Part shown: one piece after another, positions 50,801-63,300 of the stretch | Position numbering within the stretch: the stretch's first letter is position 1 | Layout: the number at the start of each line of letters is the position of its first letter | NCBI RefSeq assembly: GCF_003672135.1 | Contig: NC_039506.1 | Coordinates: forward strand, 7,068,001 to 7,132,000 | Source of the DNA: Ooceraea biroi | Lineage: Eukaryota; Arthropoda; Insecta; Hymenoptera; Formicidae | Direction: 5' to 3' | DNA: 64,000 nt | Program-made: the position numbers and the translations under genes | Notes under the pieces: generated by a model | What the model was told of the DNA's origin: nothing | What the model saw: the letters and a program-made list of their open reading frames with translations, nothing else | The model's database searches: none

Positions 50801-52160
50801 CATTTTTATCACGTGGAAATAAAGTATCAGTCGGGAAGAAGATATTTTTTTCGAGGGAGATTATCTCCGTTTGTGTTCTCGAGTAAAATATTGTGCGGAA
50901 TTTTGCGTTTAATCTGAACGCTGGAAATTGCGTTTAAGGAGAAGAACAAAAAGCAATTTATCGTAATAGAGGATGGGAGGAACAAGCGTTTAATGTTAAA
51001 AGGAAATCGTCATTTTATTGAAATGAGGCGTTTTTCGAGCTCGAGAAAAAGACCTTATGGATGAAGGCCGCAGTTTTACTCCTCGTCTTGAAACTCTACC
51101 GATGATACGCTCGATGTAACCTGAATGGCGAGGTAAATAAGGGAAGATGATCAACGTGGCTGTAAGTAAGCCGAGTGCGAAAAAGAAGATCCTGGACAGT
51201 TTTTGTTCACGCGCACTTACACACCATAAAAAAGTTCAGAAATCGAGAAATAGACGACGACTTGATTGCGCAGAGAACACTTTTATTGCAAGCACCATTT
51301 TTTTGGCCATATACAGAGGTTACATATATAGTATGAAATAGAATGACATTTTCTCCAACTTTAGCATTATTTCACTTTGTGATTGCAAATATATGTTAAA
51401 TTCTAACGAACGGCGATTTGCCATAAGCAAATGACAAAGAAAATTAGGAAAGGAGAGAGAAAGTGACGAATTATAATGCATTTAAAACATAAAATCTCAT
51501 ACTCTGCGCGTGATGTAACTACCGCAAAATGACCGCAACACTTGAGCACGTACATCAACCATTCAACCAGCGTGCATGCACGGCGTTTTTGCTTCAGTTT
51601 GCCTTGCAGCGCGGCATAAGAATGGTTATTGAATCTCACGATTTTAATTATAAATTCTTCTAATGACGCGGTAAACGACTCTCTCGACGGCTTGCCACAA
51701 TAAAATCGTTTCGTCAGAATGCACTTGACGCATTTCAATTTAGCTTTGAAGACAATTCGCGTGCGAATAAATGCACATACGGCTTTAGATACCTGGTGAA
51801 CACCCATGATGACGAAGAAAGTGCAAGTAAATGCAACTTGCTTTGTTGTGCTTCCAAAATCCAGTCTGACCAGTGAAGCAGTCTGCATAATTCATAAAAA
51901 ATTCTTATATAAGGCTTTATCAGAAATGTAATTATATAATTTATAATATATCTATCGCGACTTTGATATTTTCCGATACTGCTTCTTTAAGACTATTCTA
52001 ATTAGAATCAAATAAGCTTTCTACGAATTGCAAAGCAAGCATTTTTGACCATTTCTGTCGAAGCGTCAATCGGTGTTGTTTTTACAAAAAATAACGTTTG
52101 ACATATGATGTCCAGAATAAAAAAGAAAAACATGTTACATTCCTACTGCACAGTATAATT
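47830..52160. other. Gene-poor AT-rich stretch
   Basis: No splice-linked exons. A 161-codon frame on the - strand (51403-51888) is unusually long for this composition and includes hydrophobic stretches and several Cys (for example VKCILTKRFYCGKPSRES). It has no recognised motif and no promoter that I can see. It could be a real small gene, a fossil or chance. Confidence 0.35.
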
Positions 52161-52316
52161 TTTTAAATTATAAGTTTAAAACATTTTCTCTTGTGTTGTT
52201 TGAAAATAATACATGTGCAAAAATGAACATTCGCGAGCACGAAATTGAAAAATTTGAAAAAAGAAAGAAAACAATATCAAATATTCCATTCCTTTTATGC
52301 ATAACTGTTTCGTCAT

Positions 52317-52449
52317 TATGCAAAATCTGGTACAGAAGCAAAGCCGACATATCAAACAAACATTTTTCGCTCTCTAAAAAATAAGGATTTAAATTAATAT
52401 ATTATTTAAATTATCCGAAAATTAAAGATTTAGATAGATAATAATCTGA

Positions 52450-52499
<50 letters not shown>

Positions 52500-52632
52500 T
52501 CAGATTATTATCTATCTAAATCTTTAATTTTCGGATAATTTAAATAATATATTAATTTAAATCCTTATTTTTTAGAGAGCGAAAAATGTTTGTTTGATAT
52601 GTCGGCTTTGCTTCTGTACCAGATTTTGCATA
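52317..52632. repeat. Perfect palindrome with (TA)n centre
   Basis: The two arms are exact reverse complements over about 135 non-TA bases each, joined by a TA tract (52453-52496), centred between 52474 and 52475. I checked the arms base by base from 52319 to 52630 and found no mismatch. The palindrome ends at 52316/52633, where the left flank continues as unique sequence and the right flank enters a second TA tract. There are no terminal repeats or coding sequence typical of a transposon. Confidence 0.95.
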
Positions 52633-52654
52633 TATATATATATATATATATATA
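52630..52654. repeat. Second (TA)n tract
   Basis: About 25 bases of TA directly abut the right end of the palindrome, after TTTTGCA. Confidence 0.9.
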
Positions 52655-52873
52655 GCAAAAAGATATGGCTGTTCTTCCTCAATATATAAAAACTTTTATT
52701 TTTTCGACACGCCGATATGTCCAGAAGTTAATGACAAATTATCAATTTGTTCTTCATCTTTGATTTTGTGTTTCTCGATATTATTGAAATCAGGGCATTA
52801 TGATAATATAACTAATTATATATTATTAACATAATATAATATAAGCATAATTATAACTTTTCTTTTTTATCAG

Positions 52874-52992
52874 CGAATTTGCAACAGGAGATGGCTACAA
52901 TCACGAGTGTCTATCTTCGCGACAGGATACCAGCGATAGATCCTGGATGCGGGTTGTCGTCGTTAATCAAATTATGTCGTTTACGTTTCCAG
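52874..52992 (+). CDS. Isolated exon candidate
   Basis: A pyrimidine-rich acceptor (CTTTTCTTTTTTATCAG) ends at 52873 and CAG followed by GTAGCA lies at 52993. Two registers are fully open. One reads MATITSVYLRDRIPAIDPGC then LIKLCRLRF and ends exactly in phase 0 at the donor; it also continues open to 53316. The other reads EFATGDGYNHECLSSRQD and then SWMRVVVVNQIMSF. Both look protein-like, so the true register is undecided. No partner exon was identified, and the function is unknown. Confidence 0.35.
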
Positions 52993-53319
52993 GTAGCACG
53001 TAACACCGCTGCTATCGGTCGAGCCGTCTGCCAGATGATCCGAAATACATTATCACGAGATAGTGTGACACATAGCGGATTTCTTGTTAAGTGGTATCAC
53101 TTCGGGAGAATCACAGGCCGGTTGACGCTATCGCGACATCGCAAATATGCAAATATGTTCGTTGCAATTGACAATATCATGATAAAAAATTTCTTGCTCA
53201 ACGGATTAATCTCCATCACGAAAAAAGATCTAAACGAGTCATTGATCGCAAAGAAATTAACGAAATTTAAATATAATCGTATTTTAATACAATCTTGCGT
53301 TACCAATTTTCTGTAAAAT

Positions 53320-54900
53320 TTTGTTATTCTTTTCCTATATTTTAGCTATATTTGTTATGATATTCGAGGTAATTATCAATTTGACGATATATACATATGA
53401 ATACGAATAATTTTCAGATAAATTCTATAATTACATCCACAAGTTTCTTCGGCTTCATCGTCTCGCTTTGCTGGTTACAAGATACCAAACTTTACTTTCA
53501 ATTTCCTTCGTGTGAGATGTATTTCCTGGAAAGTAATTTGGTGCATAGTCTCTCAAGAGAAATGTATAAGAGAATTCTGTAGTTAGAAGGGGCATATCTA
53601 CGCGCAATGGCGTTGAAGAGAGTTGTAATTATCTGTAATTGACAGTAATCAGCGAATTAAAAATATGAAAAATTTAGCCTTATAGAAATTTTAATACGCG
53701 TGTGTATAAAGTATGTTTGCAATTTGTGCTATACACATTTTAACGAAGGTATTGTGTGTATAAAATATTTTTCTCGCATATCGGTTAAATTAAAAAAATT
53801 AAATATTGTGTTACGTTGCAGTAGCGAAATATTATAATTTCCGGAAAAAATATTACGTCAAATAATTTTTTATCAGAATAGAATTACAACAACTAACAGT
53901 CGAAGCGCGAAATAAATAAAAAATACGTGACGCAAACGTTTTCGCGTGATAAAAATCAAAAACCAATAAAAAAATATGAATGATTCGAAAATAAGCAAGT
54001 TTTCAATAAACGAAAACAATCCACAGCAAGCAAACAATTTAGAGTAAACAGTTTGATAACAATTCCGAAATAAATCAGCTTTTAACTCTTCTCGTGCTCC
54101 AAAGGATACAAGCGTCGCGCAGCCTGTACACGACACCGTTTCCTCCGCAGATTACGCGAATCGGCATAGATAGAAGCCTCACGCTATCTCCCCCCCGCAG
54201 AGGGAACAAACGAAACGCGCGGAAAAAAATACATGGGGAATGCGCAAACATGCTGGCACCCAGGAATGCAGGGCGGACAGGGGGCTGCGATACCATAAGT
54301 GAGATTATACATCATTCTGTCAGACGAACATCGTCGGAGGTATTTACGTCCTGGCCCGGGCCGTCTTCGAAACGCACGCGCGTGATGGCACATTTTATTC
54401 TCGTTTCCTTTTTTCTCTCTGCTTCCTTCATCTTTCCCGTCACCCTCGACCTGGCACGTTTCCCGCGTTTCCCGATATCGCTTCCCAACGCCCGATTCAT
54501 GCAACGGCTCCTTCGCCGCCCAAAAAGTCAACGGACGAATACGCTTTCCCGGATTACTAGATTCCGCTCTTCGCTTCGAACGATTCCGAATAATGGATCG
54601 AACGGATTGGACGCTCGCGCCCCGTTCTTCCCACTTTCTCCACCCGCATTTCACCCTGATCTTTCTCCTCCTGCGGGCTCCATCTCTTCCTCTTTCTACG
54701 TTTCTCTTTTGCTCTTCGACGGGACCTAAGACCTCTCCGTTTCAATCTCACTCGACATTATTACGTTTTTCATCGTGACTCCTCTCTCGTTAAATTCCGT
54801 TCACATAATCCTCGTCCTTCCTCCGTGCAAGGGCGAGGGCTCTTACGATACGTCTATTTGAGATATCGCGCGGCAACTTTCCGAGCGCGCCCTGCACAAC
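53320..54900. other. Upstream flank of the 54.9 kb promoter
   Basis: 53.3-54.05 kb is AT-rich and empty. From 54.08 kb the DNA is CpG-rich, with a 211-codon + frame (54094-54729) lying opposite a 156-codon - frame. Both are Ser/Pro/Arg-rich, low-information text and are probably chance frames in promoter DNA. Confidence 0.45.
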
Positions 54901-54916
54901 TGCTCGCCGATCGTGC

Positions 54917-54926
54917 TATATAAAAG
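54917..54926 (+). promoter_or_regulatory. Strong TATA box (TATATAAAAG)
   Basis: GTGCTATATAAAAGCCCGG matches the best insect TATA consensus and sits at the 3' edge of a CpG-rich block. About 50 bases downstream, GAAGAGCATGTAAGG offers a GTAAGG donor. If used, this would be a short non-coding or few-codon first exon. The remaining exons were not found in the window. Confidence 0.45.
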
Positions 54927-55099
54927 CCCGGAAACCAATACTCCCGTATTTTCGATCCATAATTGACGAGCCGTGAAGAGCATGTAAGGATGGTAGATTA
55001 CCCCGCGCGTGGGCGAGCTAATGTCGAAACAGGAATATAAGCGCCTGACCATCGTTAAACTCGATTTATCTCCACTATGGACGGATTTAGTTTATCTCC

Positions 55100-57240
55100 A
55101 TCCTTCTCCTCGCAATCTCTCTCCTTAAAATAGCGGAATATTTTTCCAAGAATATAATTTTCTTTTGTTACATACCGTATATTTCGTTATATGTCATATG
55201 CACGTTATAAGTCGCGACGTTTCACCTGACTCTTCCCTTTTCCGTCGTTCTTTTTTTCATTAAAATGTCAAAATAAGCGGTAGAATTTGTTCTACGGAGC
55301 GTGGAATGCACCGTTTACGTCATAGCGAAATCTCGTTTCCATTCCCACGTTAAGCAGATAGCGCGGATACGTAGTTGCCGGCATATTACCGGGTCAAATC
55401 CTTACAACATCAGTACTTACTGTAGCCCGATGTAACCGTCGTTGTCGTCGTCTTCCTTGCCGTTTCCCCTTTCCTACCTTATTGCAGGAAATGTCGTTTG
55501 CGACGTCGGAATCGCGCATATGCGTTTCTACGTGTCACCATTGCAGCACGAGGCGAAGGACGCAGTGGCGTCGTGACGCCAAAATGGAGATTGAATACCC
55601 AAATAAATCCACTTCGACGCGAAGCCAGCTGTTTCGTGTGTATTTTATTCCCTCGTCCTTTGCTCCTCCTCTCTCTCTTTCTCTCGCTTCTTCCTCTCAT
55701 GTGCAGTACGCGTAATAAATTAAAATGCGGAAATTTTTTCTACGTCAGAGCTAATCAATCTATCGCGTTCACTCGATATTTCGAAATACGTATATTTCCT
55801 CCGGCTACAACAGCCGATAGCGGTTCTGCATGCGTGATAAGCACAGCCAGATATATACTTCCGCAGTTTTCGTTTATTTTCATAGCGTGACATCTCTCGC
55901 ATCTCCACTTTATAAATTAATCATGTAGTTAAATCAAGAATCGAACAACATTTTTAACTAGAATCATAAAATGACAATCTTTCATGTTTGTTATCTCATG
56001 TCGAATAAACCAAAGGGCTGAATAAAGCAAAGACATTTAAACGACGAATAATTTTAAAGTAAAATGCGAAACGTCAGTAACGGGATAAATCGCAATTCAT
56101 CGTAAATACAGCAAGCGCGATAAACGCTGAAATTCACGATACATCACGCTACGCCCAGGAGGGGTAATAAAGAGTACACTCATTCACTCATTTATTCATT
56201 CAACGTGCAACGTGGAAAAATATTCGCCACCGCGTTTCTCTGGCGTTGCATGCGTCGTTAAGATTTATATTCCACGTGTTATGTGTTCTGAACTATTCCG
56301 ACACGCGACCAACTCCGTGCTTCATTATTTGATTGCGGGCGGTGGCGGTGGCCTCATCGGCGGAAAGCATGTCCGGAACGTTCCGGAAGACCAGGAAGAA
56401 TATCGCTAATGGAGGTCGTGAGATATTAGCGTGCTATTTTCCCGCTCGACCGCCGCGCTGGAGCTGCGAAAACGCAATACACGGATGAACGTTCGAATCA
56501 TGTCGTCATACAACAATTTACACCCGCAATAGTTATATGTCAGTAACTTGGAGTTTACCGCACCCCGAAAAGTCTGACCTAACGAATTTCCCTGGTTTGT
56601 CGATTCTTGTCCTGGCGTGGAACTCACGTCGCCGAAAGTTCCATAACGACGTTACTTGCGCGGTACCGACGACGAATCCTCCGTGCTTTCTTCCCGCTTC
56701 GATGAACTGCGAAACCCGCAGGTGCTAATCACGCGTTGAAATTAACCGAAAAGTTGGTCGCCATCAGTAGGGTTGCTATTGTGATAAATACGCGGAAACG
56801 TCGATCGCTTGTAAATATGCAAAATATCACCACCTCGGGAATGTGCGGTTTTAAGATCAAGATTTGCGACTACGTCGATCTCTAATATTAGGCTAATAGA
56901 AAGATAAATTTCTGAATGTTTGATTAGACCAGATCGCGAATTAAGTGTGAATTTAAAAATATTCATGTGTATTCTATTGAACTATTCATGTATAAATATA
57001 ATAATAACAAAAATAATATAATTAAAAAATTTCGACAAACATTTTCTATTAGAATAAAATGAGAAGTTCAGTGGAATCAGGTGGAAATTAAGTAAAACTA
57101 AGCAATGCATTATACTATAACAGATACATCCAAAGATACATCCAAAAGCTCTATCTTATTTCTCTTTTCATTTTGTTTCATATACATTCGCAATGTTGTG
57201 CTTGCAGTGCAATTTAAAACGGCTTAAAGAAGTACATCAG
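55100..57240. other. Non-coding stretch downstream of promoter
   Basis: Moderately CpG-rich at 55.4-55.9 and 56.2-56.8 kb, AT-rich at 56.9-57.2 kb. Possible intron of the transcript starting near 54.95 kb. No exon is supported. Confidence 0.4.
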
Positions 57241-57258
57241 TATTAAATAATTATTACT

Positions 57259-57320
57259 GCCCAATGAGATATATTATTCGCCCAATGAGATATATTATTC
57301 GCCCAATGAGATATATTATG
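57259..57320. repeat. 21-base tandem repeat x3
   Basis: The unit GCCCAATGAGATATATTATTC is present in three nearly exact head-to-tail copies, with a partial GAGATAT echo after the third. Confidence 0.9.
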
Positions 57321-57329
57321 AGATATTAT

Positions 57330-60300
57330 ATTGTTATAAATCACACATAAATCACAGTCCAAAAGAGAGAGATTTTCAGCGAATAATTTTCATATTAATT
57401 CGACGGTGTGATAAAATATGAAAATCTGTTGAATGGTACTGCGGTACTTTCTCGTCCACTTTGTTGATAGAATATTTCATGGAATTTGAGTATGAGAGAC
57501 ACTCACGTAGCATTTACAATCTTGCGAAATTCCGCGAAGGTTAAACATTATTCTCTTCGCATATTCTGTGCGAACATAAAACGGACATACCGCTTTTCAT
57601 ATGCAAGCTAAATGCCAATCTCCCTCGATTTTTTGCACGAGATTCCTCCTTTCACTCATGGGGGTTCCCTCATGAAATCATGAAGTAAAATTTGTTGATC
57701 TTCAATCGCACGTTTCCTTGATACTTCAGAGTTTATGTCTTTTTCCGAAAGCTTTCCATTGCAACAAGAAAACATGGTTCGCATTTATGAAATACATCCT
57801 CTTCGGTCGGCATCAAACGTCAGAAGACATCAAAGTAAATTTTCTTTTCTGATTACAACTCCATTTTCCTCCAATAGTTTTCATCTCAAATGCTCTCCAA
57901 TGTCTTTGTAAAAATACAACTCACCTCCTTTTCTTTCGAAATATGCGCATGTGTTCTGTACGCTGTCTTTATGCTGATGCTTCTACTTAAAGCTGTTCTA
58001 TTTGAATTACTATTTTTAAAGAAACTTACTATTATATTACTTTGTATTACAATATCATGTACCAATAACTTTCTGCAATTTTTGTATTTCTGCTTCTTTG
58101 TAATAACACTATTATCGACAATTTATTTCTTTAATGTAGTTTCCAAGTTTTTATCCAACAATTACAATATCCATGCAGATTATATCTTGTTACGAGATGT
58201 ACATTGTAAATCCGTTAATCGTTTAAACCAACCGTTAAAAAATCGTTTTGTGCGACATCGATCAATCTACATCGCCATTACAGTTTCATTTATTCCATAT
58301 GATTTAGCCTAGCTTAGATCGGGCGCATCGGAGACAAGACACGATTTTAATCTCCGTTCTAGGCGTCTCGTTGAAACAGCGAGTTTTAGAACACGAGTTT
58401 CTAAGCGTACAAGAGTATCATCATCCTCTCCGTCCTCCAGTGCACATCCGCTGGACGATCTACCCTACTGTCTTCATTTCGTCTCGAAAATATGAAAGAA
58501 GACCCTACAAAGACGTCAGTGAGGCCAGGCCGACGAAAGCACCGTAACGAAAGATAATGTTTTCCGGCTTCTAAGCGCAGAGGATGATACGACCCGGTTC
58601 TGATCCTCCTGCCTGTATTATGGACAATCCGATTGAGTACCACGCCTATGTAGTCACGATGGATTCATCTAGCAGTGTCCTCCAGGCAGGATGATTATTC
58701 CGTGATCTAATAGCACGTCACGCCGCGTCCATTGTACATCCCCTGGAATAGTGAGACGCGTATTCCCCATACGCGTGTGCAGTTGTTGTATGGGATACTC
58801 TCGAAATGCGCGGATGAGCCGTAGAATTGTGGGGAGAAGCGAAGTAAATACGCGTATAAATACATTATGTCCAGCATGCGGATGAATGCGGTGTCTTGCC
58901 GTTACAATTTGGAGATTGCATATATCTGGGCATGCGGCCTTCAGTGCGCGTACAATGGTCTTTGTGTCGCGTGCGACGCTCTTCAACGTTTCACTGCGCT
59001 ATCGATCTTGGCGATAGCAGCATCACGCCCGTCGCTGGTCAAGTAAATCGACAGTCGAGAATATCGCCACTTGCTTTAGCTTTACGGCGACGGCTTTGCG
59101 TGCTTTATGATTGCCACTGTCGCGAATTTATAGCACGCCGACAGATATAGATTGGCCGAGGAATATTGGTAACATCAAGCATTACTCGTTGTTTTGCACG
59201 AGTCGGAACTCCGGGATTGAACGATGTATTTTCGACAAAATCGGGAATGAGAATAAAATAGAGAAAAATTGCTGGATTTATTTCGCCGAAATTTCGAAGA
59301 AGTTGTTTTACTGTGCATGCGGAGAGTTATATAACTATTTAAACATCCTTTATCATATTCGCATAACTTATGTAGATTTGTCTGGTCTCGCCATATCGAA
59401 TATCGAATATTGAATAAGTAAATATGATGAACACAATGTTACCTCAAAAATACTTGCTTGTCAGCCACATTTTATAATACATTAAGCAAACACGGATCCC
59501 CCTTATAAAACTTTTCATTTGGATTGTATAATTCAATTTCAAAGTATCTCTTAATTCTCATTAGGAATACAGTTGTCGACTGGGACAAAGAAATAATACA
59601 TATATAAAGAAATAAAGAAATAAATACATTTATATGCGTCACACACACAAAATGTAGCGAGGGTGTACACCACGCAAAGTTTAATTACTCAAAGCTTTGA
59701 ACAAAATTAAGACTGGGTGCTTCGCGCGAACCAGACACGGTCTTATTGTTAGAGGCTGGATCGCGAGCCTAAAACCGCCCGTTGTGTGAGAGAATCTTGT
59801 CGACAAACTTCACGGTAGTCACGGCTTTGTAAGCACACTAAAGCTCTTCTTATTTTGTTCCGAGTTATGGATGCGTACGTCCCATATATTTACTTTTTCA
59901 AGAAAAAGTAAAAAATATTTTAATAAAAGTTGCGATACCAAGAAATCGCATAAATTGTTAGAGTACAGAGTAACATAATTTTATTTTAATATTTTCGTAT
60001 CTAAAACGTTTCTACAAAAGTGATGTTATATATACACGGGACTGTCTCGCGCGTGCACTTGACGTACGACGCTACTTGTTTCTTAATGAAAGCTTGGAAT
60101 AGAAGTTTAATTTCGACGCAAGAACTATATTGCGAAAGTTAATAATAAGACGAAAAATGGAATCAACAAATTATTCAATTAAATACAAAGATGGTAGTTG
60201 CATCTCTTTCTGTTTCTCGTAAATCCGACAATGTTACGATTACATCGGCTAATCTCGTAATACGATCTTGAAGACGCAATCTGGAGAACGGACATACCCG

Positions 60301-63300
60301 TCCTTTTACGATGGTAAAATCCAGAAAAATATATTGACTATACAATCGTTGCGATCTATCGTTACGATGCTGTCAATGGTCACAGCGCGTCACTCTCAAC
60401 GAGAAGCGACATTTATGTCTCACGTGCTTAAAAGCCGGAGGAAAGGCTGGTGCCGACTTACGAAAAAACGTATGAAATATATGTAAAAAGTAAGGCAACG
60501 CGACGCGTACGCACGGCGAGCGTTGCTTTGCGCACGACTAAGATGGTACTTCGTATGCTTTATCGGAACCTGAAAACTGCGAGCTTGATACCGACGTCTC
60601 TTACGAGTAAAATCGAAATTTTACGAGAGGGTAAAAGCGCCATTGTCAAGGTATCGTGATAATACTGGATTACGGCCTAAATCAGGGAAAAATAGACACG
60701 AAAGAAATTTCAAATAGGGAGAATCAATAATCGCGCTATATCGTTTGAAAGCAAATCACCATGAGATACTTATAAAAAACCTTCACCGCAATCCTATAAA
60801 TCATATAATAAAAAAGTATAAAGTGCCAAATTTATTTGGAGTGTTATTGTAATTAACACGTGTAATTAACGTGTAATTAATACGTGGACATAAATACAAT
60901 CGCTAACATTTCATGAAAGTAACTCTCGATGCGATCGTACGTAACGAAACGAAAAGCGGAGCAGAAACTGCGATAATTATGATGTATCCATCAATGAATA
61001 TTCGCGTCATTTAGTGAATAGGATAGAGCGTATACTGGGATTTCGCGCGATGTTGCTTTAAGCCGCATAAATCCTCGCATTTGCGTCGTCATTAACTAAG
61101 TCAATTGCAGCTGACCTCTTATATGTTACAGACGTCTCGGTTCTGCTTTTGATTGTAGGTCGATCGCGCATTAACGATGTTGTTAATCTCGAGCATCCCT
61201 CCGAGCGATTCTAATCCCGCACGGCTATAAATGAATTATTTCCTAATGCATGCGTCCAATGGTCACGACGCCAGCCATTAACGATTTAAATGCCTCTGTG
61301 GTAGTTTGCAAGCGAATTACGTGCAATTGGTCTCACCTTGCGGATAATTGCGGTACATGATAAAATTAGTATTTTTAATAACAATTTAACAATACACAAC
61401 TTGTCGTAAATTTAATATGTTTCTTGCGATATTTCATGCATATAATTTTTTCTTATTTTATAAGAATTTATAAAATCATGTTTTTAAGAAGGAATTGATG
61501 AACATTGAAGTATACTCCAATTAGGCACGACGTATGCCATCGATGAAAAAATTTTTTATTAGTCTTCTTGTGTAACATAATAGGTACAACTGTTAGCACA
61601 GCAATTGTTCTTCCCCACGAGTGCTTAAAAGTGCCGTGCTTAGCGCGGAGGAGCGAATTACCGGTGCCGGTCTTTCAGCTCACAAATTCTCTGTGTGCAA
61701 GCCATGTTCTATGGAGGGGTAAATTAATGTAATTCCGTGCAAGTGACAAGCATACTGTGCCACGGTAATGCACATATTTGTTCTGCCGAAAATACAGGCC
61801 GGGCCATTCCTGAGGAATAATTGAATTCTCGCGGAGCAATCACGAGCGAGTACGAAAATACAGTAGAGGTACGATCGACAATTGAAAATGCAGTGAACTT
61901 GTTACCCGATAGCAAAGAGGAAATCGTATTATCGAGTGATTATCTATTTTAGCGAAAATAAGACATCCCAAGGAAGCAGCATTCCCCATTATTCTGATCC
62001 CATTTTCGTGGTGCAATTCGAACTGAATTCGTTTACGTTTAATTTCGTCAAAACGTAAAAAAATTAAATAAAAGAAAAACTTTGAACCTGTTACCATGTA
62101 ATAATAGAAGCATATATTAATATAATAGCATATATTATAATAGCATATATTAACATAACTAAATTTTCCATGAATGTAAATAAAATTTTCATATAGAACC
62201 TCAATGACACAATATGTTATTATATTGTGGAATGTAATAAGATAAATGCCATTACAAACAATTGCGATTAATTAACTCACAGAACTGCCATGCACGATGC
62301 ATAAAATAACTTAATGTAAACTATTCGCAGCTGGGAGATTTCTTCATAACACATAGCCGAAAACTTCGAATATGTTTGAAACATCACTTGTGTTTCCGTC
62401 ACGTTAACGTAAAATCACGCAAGGCAATTAGTTCGATGCTTAAACGGTGATCAAACTTCCATCACGCTAATAATGCAACCCGATTCATCAGCGATTAATT
62501 GATCCATGTCCGAAAGATAGCAATCACCGGGTGTTTCGCATTCGGAAAAGAGACGTGAAACGTGCGAAATCCCTGTGTGCACATATTGCTTCGATGTCAA
62601 AAGAAGAATCGAAGGCGGGGATCGTAGATCACGCGGATCGTATCGCGCGTGGAATAATGGGCCGCGCAAGCACGATGGAAATCATTTTCCCGGGAAGTAT
62701 TAATAATTACGATCGATCGGATATTTATGGAAATGGCGTCGTCAACGGCCTCTCTTTCTCTCCCTCCCTTTCTCTTTCTCTCTCTTTCTCAGTCTCTCGT
62801 TAAGCCGATTGCGAAGTTCGCGACGGCGATAGCGGAATTATGGGAAGAAAGCAATAACGACCTCAAGATTTATGATATCGCGTAGAATGTAGCCAGCTAA
62901 TGTCCCCGCGACAGCTTCCTTCTACTTTCTATCTATATTTCACATGTGCAAACGCAAGGAGAATCTACTAAACACGATAATGTTCATCGTTTTTCTTCCC
63001 GAAACGTCGTCCGGTATTACTATGAGGAAAGAAAAAAAAGGGAAAAAAGAAGAAATGTGAGTCGATGCTTTTATGGCGTCGGTCGATGCTTTTAAAGAAA
63101 CTTATTCTCGCGAGATTGTGAAAGATGCGCCCCGCGCGATGGCCGCCTCCGCGCTTTTCTCACCTTCTCGTTGTCCTCGTCGTTTTCCACGAGGCGAGGC
63201 AATGGCGACCTCATGCATCAATCACGGTAACAAAACCGCGTCAGGATGACGGTGGGCTATTGTTGCTCTTCTCAAAGAAACTTCAAACCTTTTTTCTGAA

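Noticed and set aside
54094..54729. 211-codon + ORF opposite a 156-codon - ORF
   Set aside because: Both frames are open because of GC-rich promoter DNA. The composition is Ser/Pro/Arg-biased, with no motif or splice context.
57241..57330. CRISPR-like repeat array
   Set aside because: The copies are directly adjacent with no spacers, and the genome is eukaryotic; it is a simple tandem repeat.
57890..58312. Hydrophobic 140-codon ORF as a possible membrane receptor
   Set aside because: T-rich DNA produces Phe/Leu/Ile runs by chance. No conserved receptor residues or exon structure are visible.
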